A DNA stretch of 64,000 nucleotides from Tetradesmus obliquus. Lineage: Eukaryota; Chlorophyta; Chlorophyceae; Sphaeropleales; Scenedesmaceae. The notes under the pieces were generated by a model, which was not told the DNA's origin, did not search any database, and saw nothing but the letters and a program-made list of their open reading frames with translations. The stretch spans positions 5,242,501 through 5,306,500 of the forward strand of contig CP126192.1 in the NCBI GenBank assembly GCA_030272155.1, in the 5' to 3' direction. The position numbers and the translations under genes are program-made. This document shows, in pieces, positions 10,775 through 22,900 of the stretch. Position 1 is the first letter of the stretch. Every line of letters starts with the position of its first letter.

Positions 10775-13700
10775 GAGCCCCACCATCTCCGATCTTCAGC
10801 GCCTGGCAGCGCGGCACGCTCAGGTTGCCCTGCCTGTCTGCCTCCCGCCACACAATGCCCCAGCTGGGTGTGTCAGCATCTAACATGACAGCCGTCATGG
10901 TAGCGGCCTCGTCAGCAATGACTGTCCAGGTTAGGTCTGCAGGGCTTAGGTCTGTACGGGTGGGGTCCCCTGGGGGTGGGGTGGGCATAGGCCGGTAGCC
11001 TGCGCGGGGATTGGTGGCCAGTACGCCGCCTGCTGCGCGGCCACCCTTCTTGTACCTTGCGCGGCCCTGCACCAGGAGCAAGTACAGCAGCCGTCAGTGG
11101 TGGATGTGAGCAGCCTATATGTACACATACTGCAGCGTCGGAGTCAGCATGCTGCGCTTTGCTGATGTTAGGCGTGCACACTGCTGCACGTACGCTATGC
11201 AATTGGGTGACGTCTGCCAATCCACAATCCAGGGGAGTGAAAGTTCAAAAGCACAACTATACATTGCCCCACCTGCGTGGGCATAAATGCCTGGATGTCT
11301 CCATCAATGAAGCCCATGGGGTTGAGCAAACATCAACCATAACAGATAATTCTACTTATGCAGCCTCACCTGTGTGGGCATGAATGCCTGTATGTCTCCG
11401 TCAATGAAGCCCATGGGGTTGAGCTGGTCGGGCGGCATCAGCGCGCGCCACAGCTTGGCGCGGCTGTTCAGCGGCTGCGGCTGCGCCTCCTCCTCGCTGA
11501 CCGCGTGCGTGACAAACTCGTGCACCACCACCGGCATCTCCAGGAAGGTGTTGGAGCACTGCAGTGGGTGGTGAGCAGCAGCAGCAGCAGCAGCAGGCGG
11601 TAGCAGCAGCAGCAGCAGCAGCAGCGGAGTGACGGTTTGCTTCTGGATGCGCGCTGCACGGCTGCAAGTCTTTGTAGTGTGGTGTCAACTGTGCGCGTGT
11701 GCATTGCAACAGAACTTGCTGCGCATGGGTTTGACACGAGTCGCATGATCGCATCATGCGTTGCAAAGAGTCTGTCGCCTCAACCACAGCCACGCACCAT
11801 GTCACAAGCAAACACATTACATAACAGCGCACCTCATACAGCGTCGACAGGAAGTCGCCAGTGCCTGGCGGCGCAAAGACATGAATAGGGATGTCTGCCA
11901 CCTCGTGGCCCTTCTCACGCGATGACCCCATCACGCACAGCGCACCAGGCAGCCCCAGCATCGCATCCGGCGCCTGGCGGCTGATCACCACGCGGTGCAT
12001 CTGCGCAGCAGATTCCAGGAAACAGCCAGTCAGTCAGCCAGCAAGCAAGGGTTGAACAAGCTGTTGGAGACAGCGGCGTGCATGACAAGCTGAACTGCTG
12101 CTCGCCTTGTTCACTAAACAGCAGCCAGCCCTAGTACGGTGCCGCAGCTTTGCAAGCACCAGTTCGATTCCAACTGTGAGCATGCGCGGCACAGTATCAT
12201 CTACTCGCTATGTGGTGAGGCCACATACGGGCAACAAATGCAGCCACAGCTGCGTAAACACACATAACTCTCCAAGAATCGCCCCACACCTTGCTGGGCT
12301 TCAGGTGCTCGCGCCGCAGCAGTGCGCGCTGCGCGTCCTCGCCCACATCAAACAGCCATATCAATCAAAGAATGTAGCATTGCACACAATACTGTCATGC
12401 AAAAACGCCGCACCTTGCTGGGTTTCAGGTGCTCCCTCCGCAGCAGTGCGCGCTGCGCGTCCTCGCCCACATCAAACAGCCAGATGTCCTTCTCTCGCAC
12501 CAGGCCCAGGCAGGCCGGAGCACACTCGCCAGCAGCAGCGTCACCGATGCTGCCGCCCAGCAGCGTGAGCGCGAGGCCAGAGCGGATGGCCTGGCAGCAG
12601 CAGCAGCAGCAGCTGTGTCAGCGCAGGACGGACGGCACCTGCGTCAAAGGCGACCGCTGCAGCCTGGCGGGAGAAGCACGCTGACCTGATGTACAAGCTT
12701 TCCGCATCTGACTGTGCGTATCCTGGCCTGCTGAATCAAACACAACAAGTCCTGATTGTGACATCACCGCCTGCAAACCATCCCATGCTGCTGCACACAA
12801 CCTTTGATAACCAACGCAAACTTTCCCTGCCCCCACCTAGAGCACCATCTCCCACAATACCACAGCCCCTGACACATATCACCAGCTGCACACCCGTTTC
12901 ACAGTAAGAACAGCACACAGCCACACGGCCTGCCCATAAAGCCCTACAAACCCTGAACCCACCTTGAGCACCATCTCCCTGTCCTCCTCATCCATGCCAG
13001 GCAGCGCATCCACGTCATACACATGGCCCCGCGCGCGCTGAGTCAGCGGCGGCAGACTATCCAGATCCACACCAACAGCAGCAGCAATGCGCGCAGCCTC
13101 CTGCGGATCAAGCCGAGGCATGCGGCCCAGCTGCACAATCTCGCCGTGCTTCTGCAGCAGCAGCCGCGCTGCTAGGGCCAGGCTAGCTGCCTCGTCAGCG
13201 TCAGACCCACTGAGGTGCGGCTGCGTTGCTGCTGCTGCTGCTGCTGGTGGTGGTGGTGGTGACTCTGCAGCCGGCTGCTGTCTTGAGCTGCGAGCAGCTC
13301 TCGGGCGAGGCGCTGCTGCTGCAGCCGGCTGCTGCTCTACTGCTGCTGCTTGCCCTCCATGCGATGCAGCGGAAGACCTGTCGGGTGCTGGTGCTGCTGC
13401 TGGTGCTGCTGCTGGTGCTGTTGCTGTTGCTGCTGCCTGTGTGCTGATGGCGTGCAGCAGCCGCTCAGCCAGCTGGTCTTTTGTGCCGCTGGTGTCTGCT
13501 GCCCCCAGCCTGCTCAGCTCAGCACGCAGCTCAGCAAGCTGCAGCAAGGTGCCGCAGCAGGCAGCGGCAGTGTATAAGAAGACACCAGGCGTATGACTGA
13601 TGACAGCAGTTAGACACACAGGGCATTGCAGGGGCGGTAGATGCAAGTATACGCACTAGCAGTGCTGGGCAAAATGGTGACAGCCGAGTGCTGCGTGTTG

Positions 13701-14248
13701 GACCAGCAGATGGGAGCATGTTTCAACACCTATCTGCACATTGGGTAATCACAGTATGTGGGGCAGGTTTGCAGCAATATAATCATGCTGTCATGCTGGC
13801 CGCTGCGGTGTGCCAGCGCCTGCATCAGCCACGTCACAAAGCTGCCAGGCCGCCAGGCTGGCACAGGCAAAGGTGTGCATATGTGTGCGCTGCTTGCATG
13901 CTGCTGTATGATCAGAAGCTGTAGCATCGTTTGCACCACGATTTACAACGACAGCATGCAGATTCAGTGACATGTGCTGGCGAATGCATGCTGCCTGGCA
14001 GCCGTGCCCACCTTCAGCCTGCTTAGGGATGCCTTGGTGACTCCACCACGCTTAGGCCTGGTGCCTTCTGGCCATTGTATTAGGTCCAACAGAGCTGCTG
14101 CTTCAGCTGGAGCTGCTGCTGTCCTAAACCTGCTGTGCTGAGTCCTGAGGCTGCTGCTGCTGCTGCTGGTGCCAACAGGCTGGGGCGGCAGCCATTGCCT
14201 GCCGGAAGCAGCATTTTGTAACCCATGCGACGCTATCTGACGCATCAT
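9283..14248 (-). CDS. SAP-domain protein with inactive RNase Z-like fold
   Basis: Eight exons close in phase: 14012-14248, 12963-13538, 12414-12590, 11833-12000, 11370-11558, 10784-11066, 9898-10490, 9283-9633 (857 aa). The N terminus is Arg/Ser/Ala-rich like an organelle transit peptide. A SAP-type helix pair (LAELRAELSRLGA, GTKDQLAERLL) begins near residue 80. From residue ~275 the order of an RNase Z metallo-beta-lactamase fold is recognisable: LTLLGGSIG, IWLFDVGEDAQRALL, GLPGALC, IHVFAPPG, LYKNLKNGE, KPGRSVVLL, ADIMIAAAG, GVRNLLVTAM. The zinc-binding signature expected as SHxHGDH reads SRQAPDA. GDT reads PAC, HE reads AA, and the later TH reads TA, so tRNA 3' cleavage is unlikely. The C-terminal exon is Gln/Arg-rich and could bind RNA. 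Acting as a non-catalytic nucleic-acid-binding protein in an organelle is inference. It is divergent from a BolA gene 377 bp away. Confidence 0.65.
10721..10774. repeat. (CAG)n tract, ~17 units, intronic
   Basis: An almost pure CAG run on the plus strand, read as CTG in the transcript. It lies just inside the donor side of the intron after exon 6 of the SAP/RNase Z-like gene. It is a likely length-variable microsatellite. Confidence 0.85.
11273..11327 (-). repeat. Donor-side exon-edge duplicate (SAP/RNase Z-like exon 5)
   Basis: About 54 bp nearly identical to the last part of exon 5 (true copy 11370-11424), still encoding NPMGFIDGDIQAFMPTQ and still followed by a GT donor (GTGGGG). It lies in the intron downstream of the true exon end. 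Confidence 0.85.
12290..12358 (-). repeat. Donor-side exon-edge duplicate (SAP/RNase Z-like exon 3)
   Basis: About 69 bp with only a few changes from the end of exon 3 (true copy 12414-12482), encoding WLFDVGED...HLKPSK and ending at a GTGTGG donor-like site. It sits in the downstream intron. Confidence 0.9.
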
Positions 14249-14625
14249 CCTTCCTTTCAAGCAAATGAATTGGTGAAACCGAGCTTAGGGTGGTCCATGC
14301 ACCAGGAATAGTCGAAAACCTTCCGTAATCAGGTCATCTAGACGTTGGTGCCCATCCTTTACAGTTACAATAAGATTTAAGAGCAATAACTAAGCACAAT
14401 CGTTGTCTTGTGGCTACATCAACAGAAGGCAGTTGTCAGGCACACTTGCACTGTTGTGACGGAGTGCTATACCACCAATTCCAGGCGCATTGGAAATCAA
14501 TGACATTAAGAACTGCCGATCGAAGTACCTAACGTTGTCGTTGATCACTTGCTGTTCTCTCCAGCTGGGTTGCATACAGTTCGCGTCCTTCAAAAGCGTT
14601 CCTGCCCTTTCATACGCATCAAAAT
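14249..14625. promoter_or_regulatory. Putative bidirectional promoter, RNase Z-like / BolA
   Basis: This 377-bp gap separates two divergent start codons, both apparently of organelle-targeted proteins. It must hold both 5' UTRs and promoters. No canonical TATA box is convincing. The call rests on arrangement only. Confidence 0.4.
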
Positions 14626-15781
14626 ATGTCTCTTGTACACGCACGTTCGCTTACATGTGCCAAAGCAGCCACTCGCCCGCGGCGAGCAGTAGTACAGCAG
14701 AGGACAGTCAGGGCAGCAGTTACTAGGCCGTGCCTTCAACGGCAGCAGCATGCAACTCGCATTGTGCTGGTGTCTGCAGCAGACAGTGAAGCAGCAGCAG
14801 GTGCTGGTGCTGCTGAGGGCCAGATGAATGCGGCACTGATGGAAGCCATGCAGGTGAGGCATCAGGCTGCTGGTGGTGGGGTAGCTGGCAGCAGCATGCT
14901 GTGCATAGCAGCAGCGCGCTCACAGCATTTGGAAATGTTACTGGAGCTATGTGTGACTAGTTTGGGAAAATCAGCAATGTGAAGTCAGTCATGTTGCGCC
15001 CTTGAGTTGGGAAGTTGTCTTCAAAGCGCCGATGAACACTCAAACGGGTACAAGCAGGACCTCTAAGCACTACACGTGCCGCCTGTCATATGGGTGGTCA
15101 CAGGTGATGCCCGGCTCCGTGTGCATCACACATCAACAGATTGACAAAGCAATCTGCTGCACCGCTGCGCAAGCTGCTTCAGTGAATTCAACTGCAATTC
15201 AAGCCAACTGCTGTGCTGCATGCCTGCCGCAGGCCAAGATCCAGGAGGCGCTGGAGGCTGAGCGGGTGCTGGTGGCTGACGTGTACGGTGACGGCCGCCA
15301 CGTAAACATCGACGTGGTGTCAGCAGCCTTTGAGGGCAAGAGCAGCGTGGCGCGGCAGCGCATGGTCTACAAGGTGAGGCGCATGACAGCTGGCACGAAC
15401 AGCAGCAGAGATGCGCTTGGTGAGGGTGCGCATGGTGTGTCAAGTGGCAGAGTGCGGCCAAGTCGCCTGGCGACAGCTCAGCAGCTGCAGAGATGTGCAT
15501 GTAGCTGTGCATCTGTTGCCACATTATGTGGAAGCGCATGGTGTGCAAGGTGGGCCGAGATGTGCATGTACCGCTGTTATAAAAAACGCTGTTGCAAAAT
15601 TTCAGATCTGCATGTGATGGTGTGCCCCTTGACCATCATCCTCAACTGCGCATGCATGCCGCTGTTGCCTGCATGATTGCTTGCTCTGTTGCCGCAGGCG
15701 ATCTGGCTAGAGCTGCAGGACGCTGTGCACGCAGTGGACGCCATGACCACCAAGACACCTGCAGAGGCAGCCAAGGCATAA
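14626..15781 (+). CDS. BolA family protein, BolA4-like, probably plastid or mitochondrial
   Basis: Three exons, 14626-14853, 15233-15373 and 15698-15781, encode 150 residues. The first ~60 residues are Arg/Ala-rich without acidic residues, like a transit peptide. Then come a helix ([21 protein letters not shown]), the BolA strand [19 protein letters not shown], the loop [15 protein letters not shown], and a final helix with the conserved His ([16 protein letters not shown]). This is the plant BolA4-type sequence. BolA proteins pair with monothiol glutaredoxins to handle [2Fe-2S] clusters; that function is taken from the family, not seen here. Introns are 379 and 324 bp with GTGAGG donors. Intron 2 contains a short degenerate copy of the exon 2 end near 15535. 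The gene is divergent from the SAP/RNase Z-like gene. Confidence 0.88.
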
Positions 15782-16919
15782 GACTTGCATTGACTTGGGT
15801 GAAGATTTTGATATTGACGTCATTGTGTGATGATTGCAGCTGGTGTAGATGTGTGTGAAGCGTAATGCAGGCCTGATGTCAGGCTCGAGCCGGAGCTCCC
15901 GCAGTATAAAGAGTTACAGTGTGTGAAGCTGAGTGTGCATGCTGCTGAGTAAGCAGCCTCTGGGAGTGTCCATCATACAGTGAGCTGTGCATGAGTGTGA
16001 GGCGATGGCCACTTGTGAAGTTGTCTTTCAAGTAGTTCTCTGTGTCAGTAGATGGCAGGTAACAGCCATTCGTGCGTCTATGCTGCTTGCAGCATAATTT
16101 CCATGCCCTTGATATGTCGCTGAACACCCTTTGACTGTGCCTGATTACACAAGGACAGAGGAGCCCAACATTGCGCATCCGTTGTGAAGCGTCCACGACA
16201 TAACAGCTGCAAGACGGCGACAAACACATGTTGAACAAAATTGTCAAAGAAACACTGCCACAGGCAGCACCCCCGTTCACAAGGCAAGCTGTGTGTGTCA
16301 ATGTGCAGCAGGTGTGCTACAGCATGCATCACAGCATGCACACGCTACACCCTGCACGGCAACACACGCAGCGCTGCCCCAGACACCTGCGCTTGGGCAC
16401 AAAACCTGCAAGCAGCAGCACGCTTGCTGCTGCTTGCAGAGGAAATGAAATGTCTGATGGCAAACCACATATCATCTCATCTGGCGCCGTGAACATGCTT
16501 GAGCAGTCAAGGCCGGCACTTGCAGCATGGCTGGCTGCTTTCCTCGCCACCTGTGTTGCAGGCCCGCTGCCGTAAACGCAGCCCGCTGCTGCCACAACGT
16601 GCCCCACCAGACCCGAGCAGAACACCAAAACAAGAACACACACAGGAGGCCCTACCAACAGTATGATCCACCACACATCGACAGTGATCACAGGTACACG
16701 CAACAGCAAGGCTCAGCTACAAGACACCCAGCAAGCGCCCGGCACCCGCAAGCTCCACGATGCCGTCACCAATGCCCGAACAATGCGTATACACACCAGC
16801 CAGCTAGCAGCTGCGGCCCTGCAGCGCCACGCACCCCAGCCTCACTCCTGCAGCGCTGCAGCACCTACAGCTGCCTGCTGTGCCGCTCCATTCAAGCGCT
16901 GTGTCACGCACGCGCCGCC
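15782..16919. other. Convergent intergenic region, 3' UTRs
   Basis: About 1.1 kb between the BolA stop (plus) and the Tudor-SN stop (minus), so it should contain the two 3' UTRs facing each other. No coding exon, RNA gene or repeat element was recognised. Confidence 0.5.
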
Positions 16920-19900
16920 TCACTTCTTCTTGCCCCACGCAGGCGCGCGTGGCGCTGGCTCCTCGTCGTCGCTGTCCCCAGGGTCGCCGTGCTCCCACAT
17001 GCCCTCGTGCGCCTTGCGCGCCTCGTCCTGGTAGTCCATCAGCTTGGAGATGACTGCCTTGGCGGACGGGTCGCGCACCTGAGATTGTTTAGCAGCAACG
17101 GCGGCGGCAGCAGGGGGAGTGGGGTCAGTATCAGCAGCAGTGATGCAAGTCCATCAGCTTGGAAATGACAGCCTTGGCGGACGAGTCGAGCACCTGAGGC
17201 AGCTAATGACAGCAGCAACATGAAGCGGCAGCAGCAGCAGGGGGTTAGCAGGCAGTTGTTATGACCATCCTGGAAGCCATGAGCTTGGAGTTGACAGCCT
17301 TGGCAGAGGGCTCGTGCACCTGAGGCAGCAATGAGAAGCAGTCACGATTGGCAGCAGTGGGCTCAGCAAGCAGGACGCTGAGCAGCACCAAAAGGAGGGC
17401 AGCAAACACGTGGGAGGCGCCGTGGAAGATCTGGCATGCGGCGTCACTGGCCTCATCTCATGCAGCGCCATAGACCAACCTGTTCGCGCTCGCAGCCTTG
17501 ATTGACCGCATCTGTCAGCAACATCCAGTGAGCTGCTGCCAGAGACCCCCAGCAGATAAACCCCAGCCACTTGGCACGCACACCACCCACCACCACCAGC
17601 CCTCACGGCAACCCCTGCTCATTCTGAACACAGAACAGAAACCAATGATTCAAGACACAACATCTGTATTAGGAGGTAAGCATCCTCAGTATCAGTATAA
17701 GAATGCTTGATACATCAGGTGTCAAGCATTATATCTCATTGTACCTTGTGCAGCTTGGGCAGGCGTGCCAGGCCAGCCAGCAGCATCTCCTTGGCCACAT
17801 CCACGCTGCCATCCTCGCTGACCATGCTCAGCAGCAGCTTGTCGGCCGCCTTGCGCGGGTGCTTCTCCTTGGCGCCGCCGCCGCGCTCCTTGCGCACCAC
17901 GGTGGCCTTGAAGCGCTTGCCGCCGCCCAGCAGCTGAGCAAGGTAGCCGGCCGCCTCGTTGCCAAACTCCTCTGCCAGCGTTGGGATCTACGCAGCAGCA
18001 GCAGCAGTAGCAGCAGCAGCAGCAGCGGCGGTGGCGGGTGACAGTGTGAAACACGGACGCGTGGGGGTGATCGTGTTAGCAGCTGTTCCAGGTAGCCGGC
18101 AGCCTCGTTGCCAAACTCCTTCGCCAACGTGGGCATCTGGGTGACAGCAGCAGCACGGTGATCAGCAAGCAGGGCGGTGGGTGAGCATGGATGTGTGCCA
18201 GGATTCAGCCTCTACACAGCCACAGCATGTACGCTGATGAGTGGCGTTACTGCACGACTGCCCAGATGTGGCTGCTGACGCTCAGCAACGGCCCTGCTGT
18301 CAGACATGCAGGCTCGCACGCCAACCATACCAACCGCACCTTGAGGTAGGCCAGGCCTGCGGGGCGCGCCTGCGGCGGCACCGCGGACAGCGCCGCGTCG
18401 ATGGTGCGCACGCGCTCGCTGGGCAGCTTCTCGCGGTTGCCAAAGTCGATGAAGTAGACCTCGTACTTGGGCTCCACGGGGCTCACGCGCTCCACAAAGC
18501 CGCGGTACCTGCGGGTACAAAGTGGTAAAATGCCCCCATTTTGATGATCGTGATGTGATGGCGATGGACTGGGAGAAACGTTGATGAAGGCACATAGCGC
18601 ACAGCATGGCTGTGGAATGCAGCAGCTCAGCTCCACTGCGAGGGCATGCCAGAGCGAAGCTAGTCACTGCAGGCTACATAATTGTCAGGACAGGTCACGC
18701 AGCAATCATGTGCTCGGCACGCAGCAGCTGGCTGGGGCGGGCTACATGTGACAGGCAGGAGTCCGTGCCCCGCTTGATCACGCACCAGTTGTTGTCCAGG
18801 CTGAACTGCCCCAGGCACAGGCTGCCCAGCACCAGCCCGGTGGCTGCAGGGCCGTCACTGAGGGCCAGCCCGCGCAGCTGCTCCTCCAGCCACTGCACGC
18901 GCGGCTCGGTGGCGCTCTGCAGCAGCAGGACGAAAATAAACAGTTGAAAGGCTGCAACGTGTCAACTGGCTGCCACTAGACCTGGGTGACACACTGCAGG
19001 CTTGCCAGTAGCATGGCTGCAGCGTGGTGGTTTGCGTAGCTCCAACGCCGGCATCAACACAACCCAGGAGCTACAAAGTGGCCGACACAACAGCATGTTT
19101 GGGCGTAACCAACAGAAATTACGCACACCGCTTTTCACCACACTCCACACGGCTGCTGGGAGGATACTTCCAAACGTGTTACTCATGAAACCGTGGCAGC
19201 ACGAGCGCGGCCCGCGTGTTTTGTCACGCACCTGCACGAAGAAGTCGTTGCCATCCGTGACCTCTGTCACCGTCACCGACAGCACCTCGCCGCTGCCGCT
19301 GGTTGCTGCTGCTGCCGCGGCGTCGTCGTCCTCCTCCCCAACCACCACGTCGTCCTCGGGGTTCCAGTTCTCCCACACCTGGCAAGCATGGCAGCCACGC
19401 AGGAAGGCAGTATAAGAAATTGCAGGGAACACGCAATGCAGTAGCACAGTGCAGCATATTGCGTCACTCACATGTCTAGGAGTGGTCGCCCAAAGGCAGG
19501 CAGGGTCCCCCAAAGGCAGGCAGGGGCACCCACACACGGTGTCAGTGCCTGAAACCAACAGCACCCAGAAAGCGGGGGAAGGGTAGCATGCCACTCAACA
19601 GCACAGGCTGGTTGTAAACACAGGGAGACTCAACGAGCAGGCTGGCTGCGCGTCTTCGAGACAGTGGCCAGCAGACCAGCAGAGGAGACCACACACACCA
19701 AAGCAGGCGTCCCCCCACTGAAGTTACAGCCAGCCTTTTACACACTGCCTTACGTCCTGCTGGTTTCTGTTGCAATCACCACACACCTTGAGGCGCGCCT
19801 CCTTTGCTGCCTGGATCGCTGCCACCAGCTCCTGCCCACCCTTCACGCGGCTGGCGTCGAAGAACTGCTGCGTCTTGGCCAGGCCCAGCCTCGCCAGTGC

Positions 19901-22900
19901 ATGGCCCAGCGACAACGGTTTGGGGCCGGGCAGCACAATCGTGCCCAGGAAGGTCCCACCCTTGTCCGCGGTCTCAATCTCAATCTCCACCTGAAGGAAA
20001 GTGCGGCCGATAGGCAGCAGCAGCGGCAGCAGCAGCAGCAGCAGCGGTGCATGTCAGCAGGCCCGGGCAGTACAATGGTGCCCAGGAAGGTGCCGCCCTT
20101 GTCCGCGGTCTCGACCTTGATCTCAACTCGAAGGGAAATGCGGCAAGCCGGCAGCAGCAGTGACGCACGCCAGCAAGGGTCTCTCAGGCTGCAGGTAATA
20201 GCGTCACAACACCAACTCGAATGATACCGCGCTGTGGTCAAGCGTTGTCCTTGGCAGCACGCTACCAGCTGTTGAGGCAAACCTGCACAGCTGCTGCTGC
20301 AGTGCCGCCAAACCTGAACTTGATATGTTACAAGTAACTCTACAGCCAGCCGCACCTCGCGCTGATTGAAGTGCTCGCGCGTCCACAGGTACGCCTCCAT
20401 GCCATAAGGCTCGCCCGCTGCTGCGGGCCGCCCGCCCATGGCCGGCATGGGGCGCTGCGGCGCGCGCACGCCACTGGGTGCCATGGCGATGGTAACGCCC
20501 TCCTTGGCCACGTGGATCTTGAGGCGGTGGCCTGCGTGTGCGCGAATGACAGTAAAACAGGAGGTTACATGCAAGTACAAGAGATGGATGCAACGCCGTG
20601 GCGATAGTCACGCCCTCCTTGGCCACGTGGATCTTGAGGCGGTGGCCTGCAGGCATGTGAAGTAGCCATGAAGTGTTCAATGATTGATATGTTGCATGTG
20701 AAGTGTGAAGTGGGACACGGCAACGTGGACACGCCCTCATTGGCCACATGGATGTGCAGGCGGTGGCCTGCAGGCAGATGAAATGAAGACAGCAAAGAAA
20801 AGCAGGAAAAAGGCACATGCAAGCTGAGATGAGGTGCCAAGTGCACCACAACAAGCTACTCATGATGCACAACTGCCGGGTTGGGACTGATGCCGTCAGG
20901 ACAGCTTGCTGCTCAGCACCAACATCAAGGATGCCTCTGCAGATTCCTCTGCAGACTGCTACCTACGATTGCCTCCTGAACAAAGCTCGGCTCGCTGCGC
21001 GCCCCTGCACACTGCTGTGCACCCTAGGCCTAGCTACAACAGCAGCTGCTGCGGCGGCGCCGCGCTGCTCACCGCTGCTCATCGTCTCCGCAAGCTGCTA
21101 TGCCTGTCCCTGCCCGCTCAACAGTGCTGCCGCACTGCTAGTAGGAACCACATCTCTGCACACCTGAGTGCAGCTGCGTGGGCCAAACTATACATGCACT
21201 TGCACTCACCGCTGCTCACGCTCTCCACCAGGCCCATCAGCTTGCCGCCGCGCTGCAGGAAGGGCAGGTACTGCTTGGCGCGCGCGCCCTGGCCTGGCGC
21301 GCTCACATCGTTGATGCGAGGCACCGACACCTCCTTGCTGCTGTGCTTGCCGCGCTTGGCCTGCAGGTGGTGGCAGGCAGGCAAGAGGCACCAAGGCCAT
21401 CAGCAACAGCATTGCTGCAGGTCCTCCGCCAGCTGATTGCTTGCATGCTGAAGACAGCTGCAGAGCGTGTTTGCAATCACAATTGCACAACTGCATGCTG
21501 CCAACTGCACACTGCCCAGGCAATGGCCAACCACTTGACACGAAGGCATACCCAGAAAGGGCGTGCGATGCTGCACATCCTCTGCCAGCATCGTTGGCTA
21601 AGCATCAGCTGTCAGATGTGCCCACAAGCCACCAGCGCACCTGCTTGGCCTTCTCCTCAAGCTCCAGCAGCGTCTCGTACACGCTGCTGCGCTCCTCGTC
21701 ACTGCGGTGGCGGATCACGTCAGCAAAGCCGCGCGCCACCACCATCTCGGCCGCGTTCTTGTCTTCGCCCTCCTTGGCGTTGTTCAGCTCCACGTTGCCA
21801 AACGCCATCACGGAGCGGTCCTGCAAGCATGAAGTATGTAACAAATTAAACGTTCAGCAATCAACACATCGTCAATGCAGGTGATACCATCATGCGTGCG
21901 CGCACGCAGCAACGACAGCGGAGGCTATGTGTGATTCTACGCAGCTGCCCATGTGCAGCACGTGTTGTAAACCCCGCAGGTTGCAATGCCTGCAGAATAG
22001 TTCCAGCAAACGGCCACTGCACTGCTTCTGCAGCCGATACAAAAACGAATGCAGCTCGTATCTGCACCAACACATGTGGCATCGCACCACCAGGTTGCTG
22101 CACGTGCAGGGGGCCTGCCCACTCACGTCTGCTGCTGGTGCCTCTGCCGCTGCCGCCTGGCCAGGCATGGGCCCGATCTTGCGCGTGTACTCCATCTTCA
22201 CGGTGACGTCCTTGCCGATGAACTTCTTGCGCAGGAACTCGCGCGCCTCCAGTCCGTGAGGCTCGGGGGCGCGGTCACGGCCGCCAGCTCGAGGAGCACG
22301 TACGCTGCATATGCATAGCACGATACGCACAGATGTTGTTAGTTGTGGGGGCAGGAGGTCAGGCTTAGCTTTGCAGGAACTCGTGCGCCGCCAGGCCGTG
22401 AGGCTCAGGGGCGCGGTCGGGGCCCGCCAGCGCGCGGCGCGCGCACACTGCATTTGCACAGCACAGCAGGCACGGATGTCGTTAACAAGGCAAATAGGCA
22501 AGCACTGAGCGGACAGCAGGCTCTGCGGCAACAGTACTGTTGAGTGTCCGACTGGCCCACGAGGCCCACGAACTTAAGAAGCCACCAGTCAGCTGCCGGC
22601 TCATAAGCTGAGGCTCACGCTGCGCTCCACGCCGCCGCCGTTCACGTCCTCAACCACCAGCACGTCCCCGCTGCCAGTGTGTTCGCACTTGCCCAGTCTG
22701 ATGATACTTGAACGAGGCAAAGAAGATAGACATATCAACCCCGCGCCACCGCACCTGCTGAGGCTCACGCGGCGCTCCACGCCGCCTCCATTGATGTCCT
22801 TGACCACCAGCGTGTCGCCAGACACCACCTCCACCACCTTGCCCAGGAAGCTGTCGCTGAGCTTGGTTTGACCGGTGTTGACCGGCACGTAGTTGGTCCA

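Noticed and set aside
22371-22451. Alternative start for Tudor-SN exon 9 at the upstream copy
   Set aside because: Although it has a good acceptor, small indels put it out of phase and lead to a stop. The downstream copy joins in phase.
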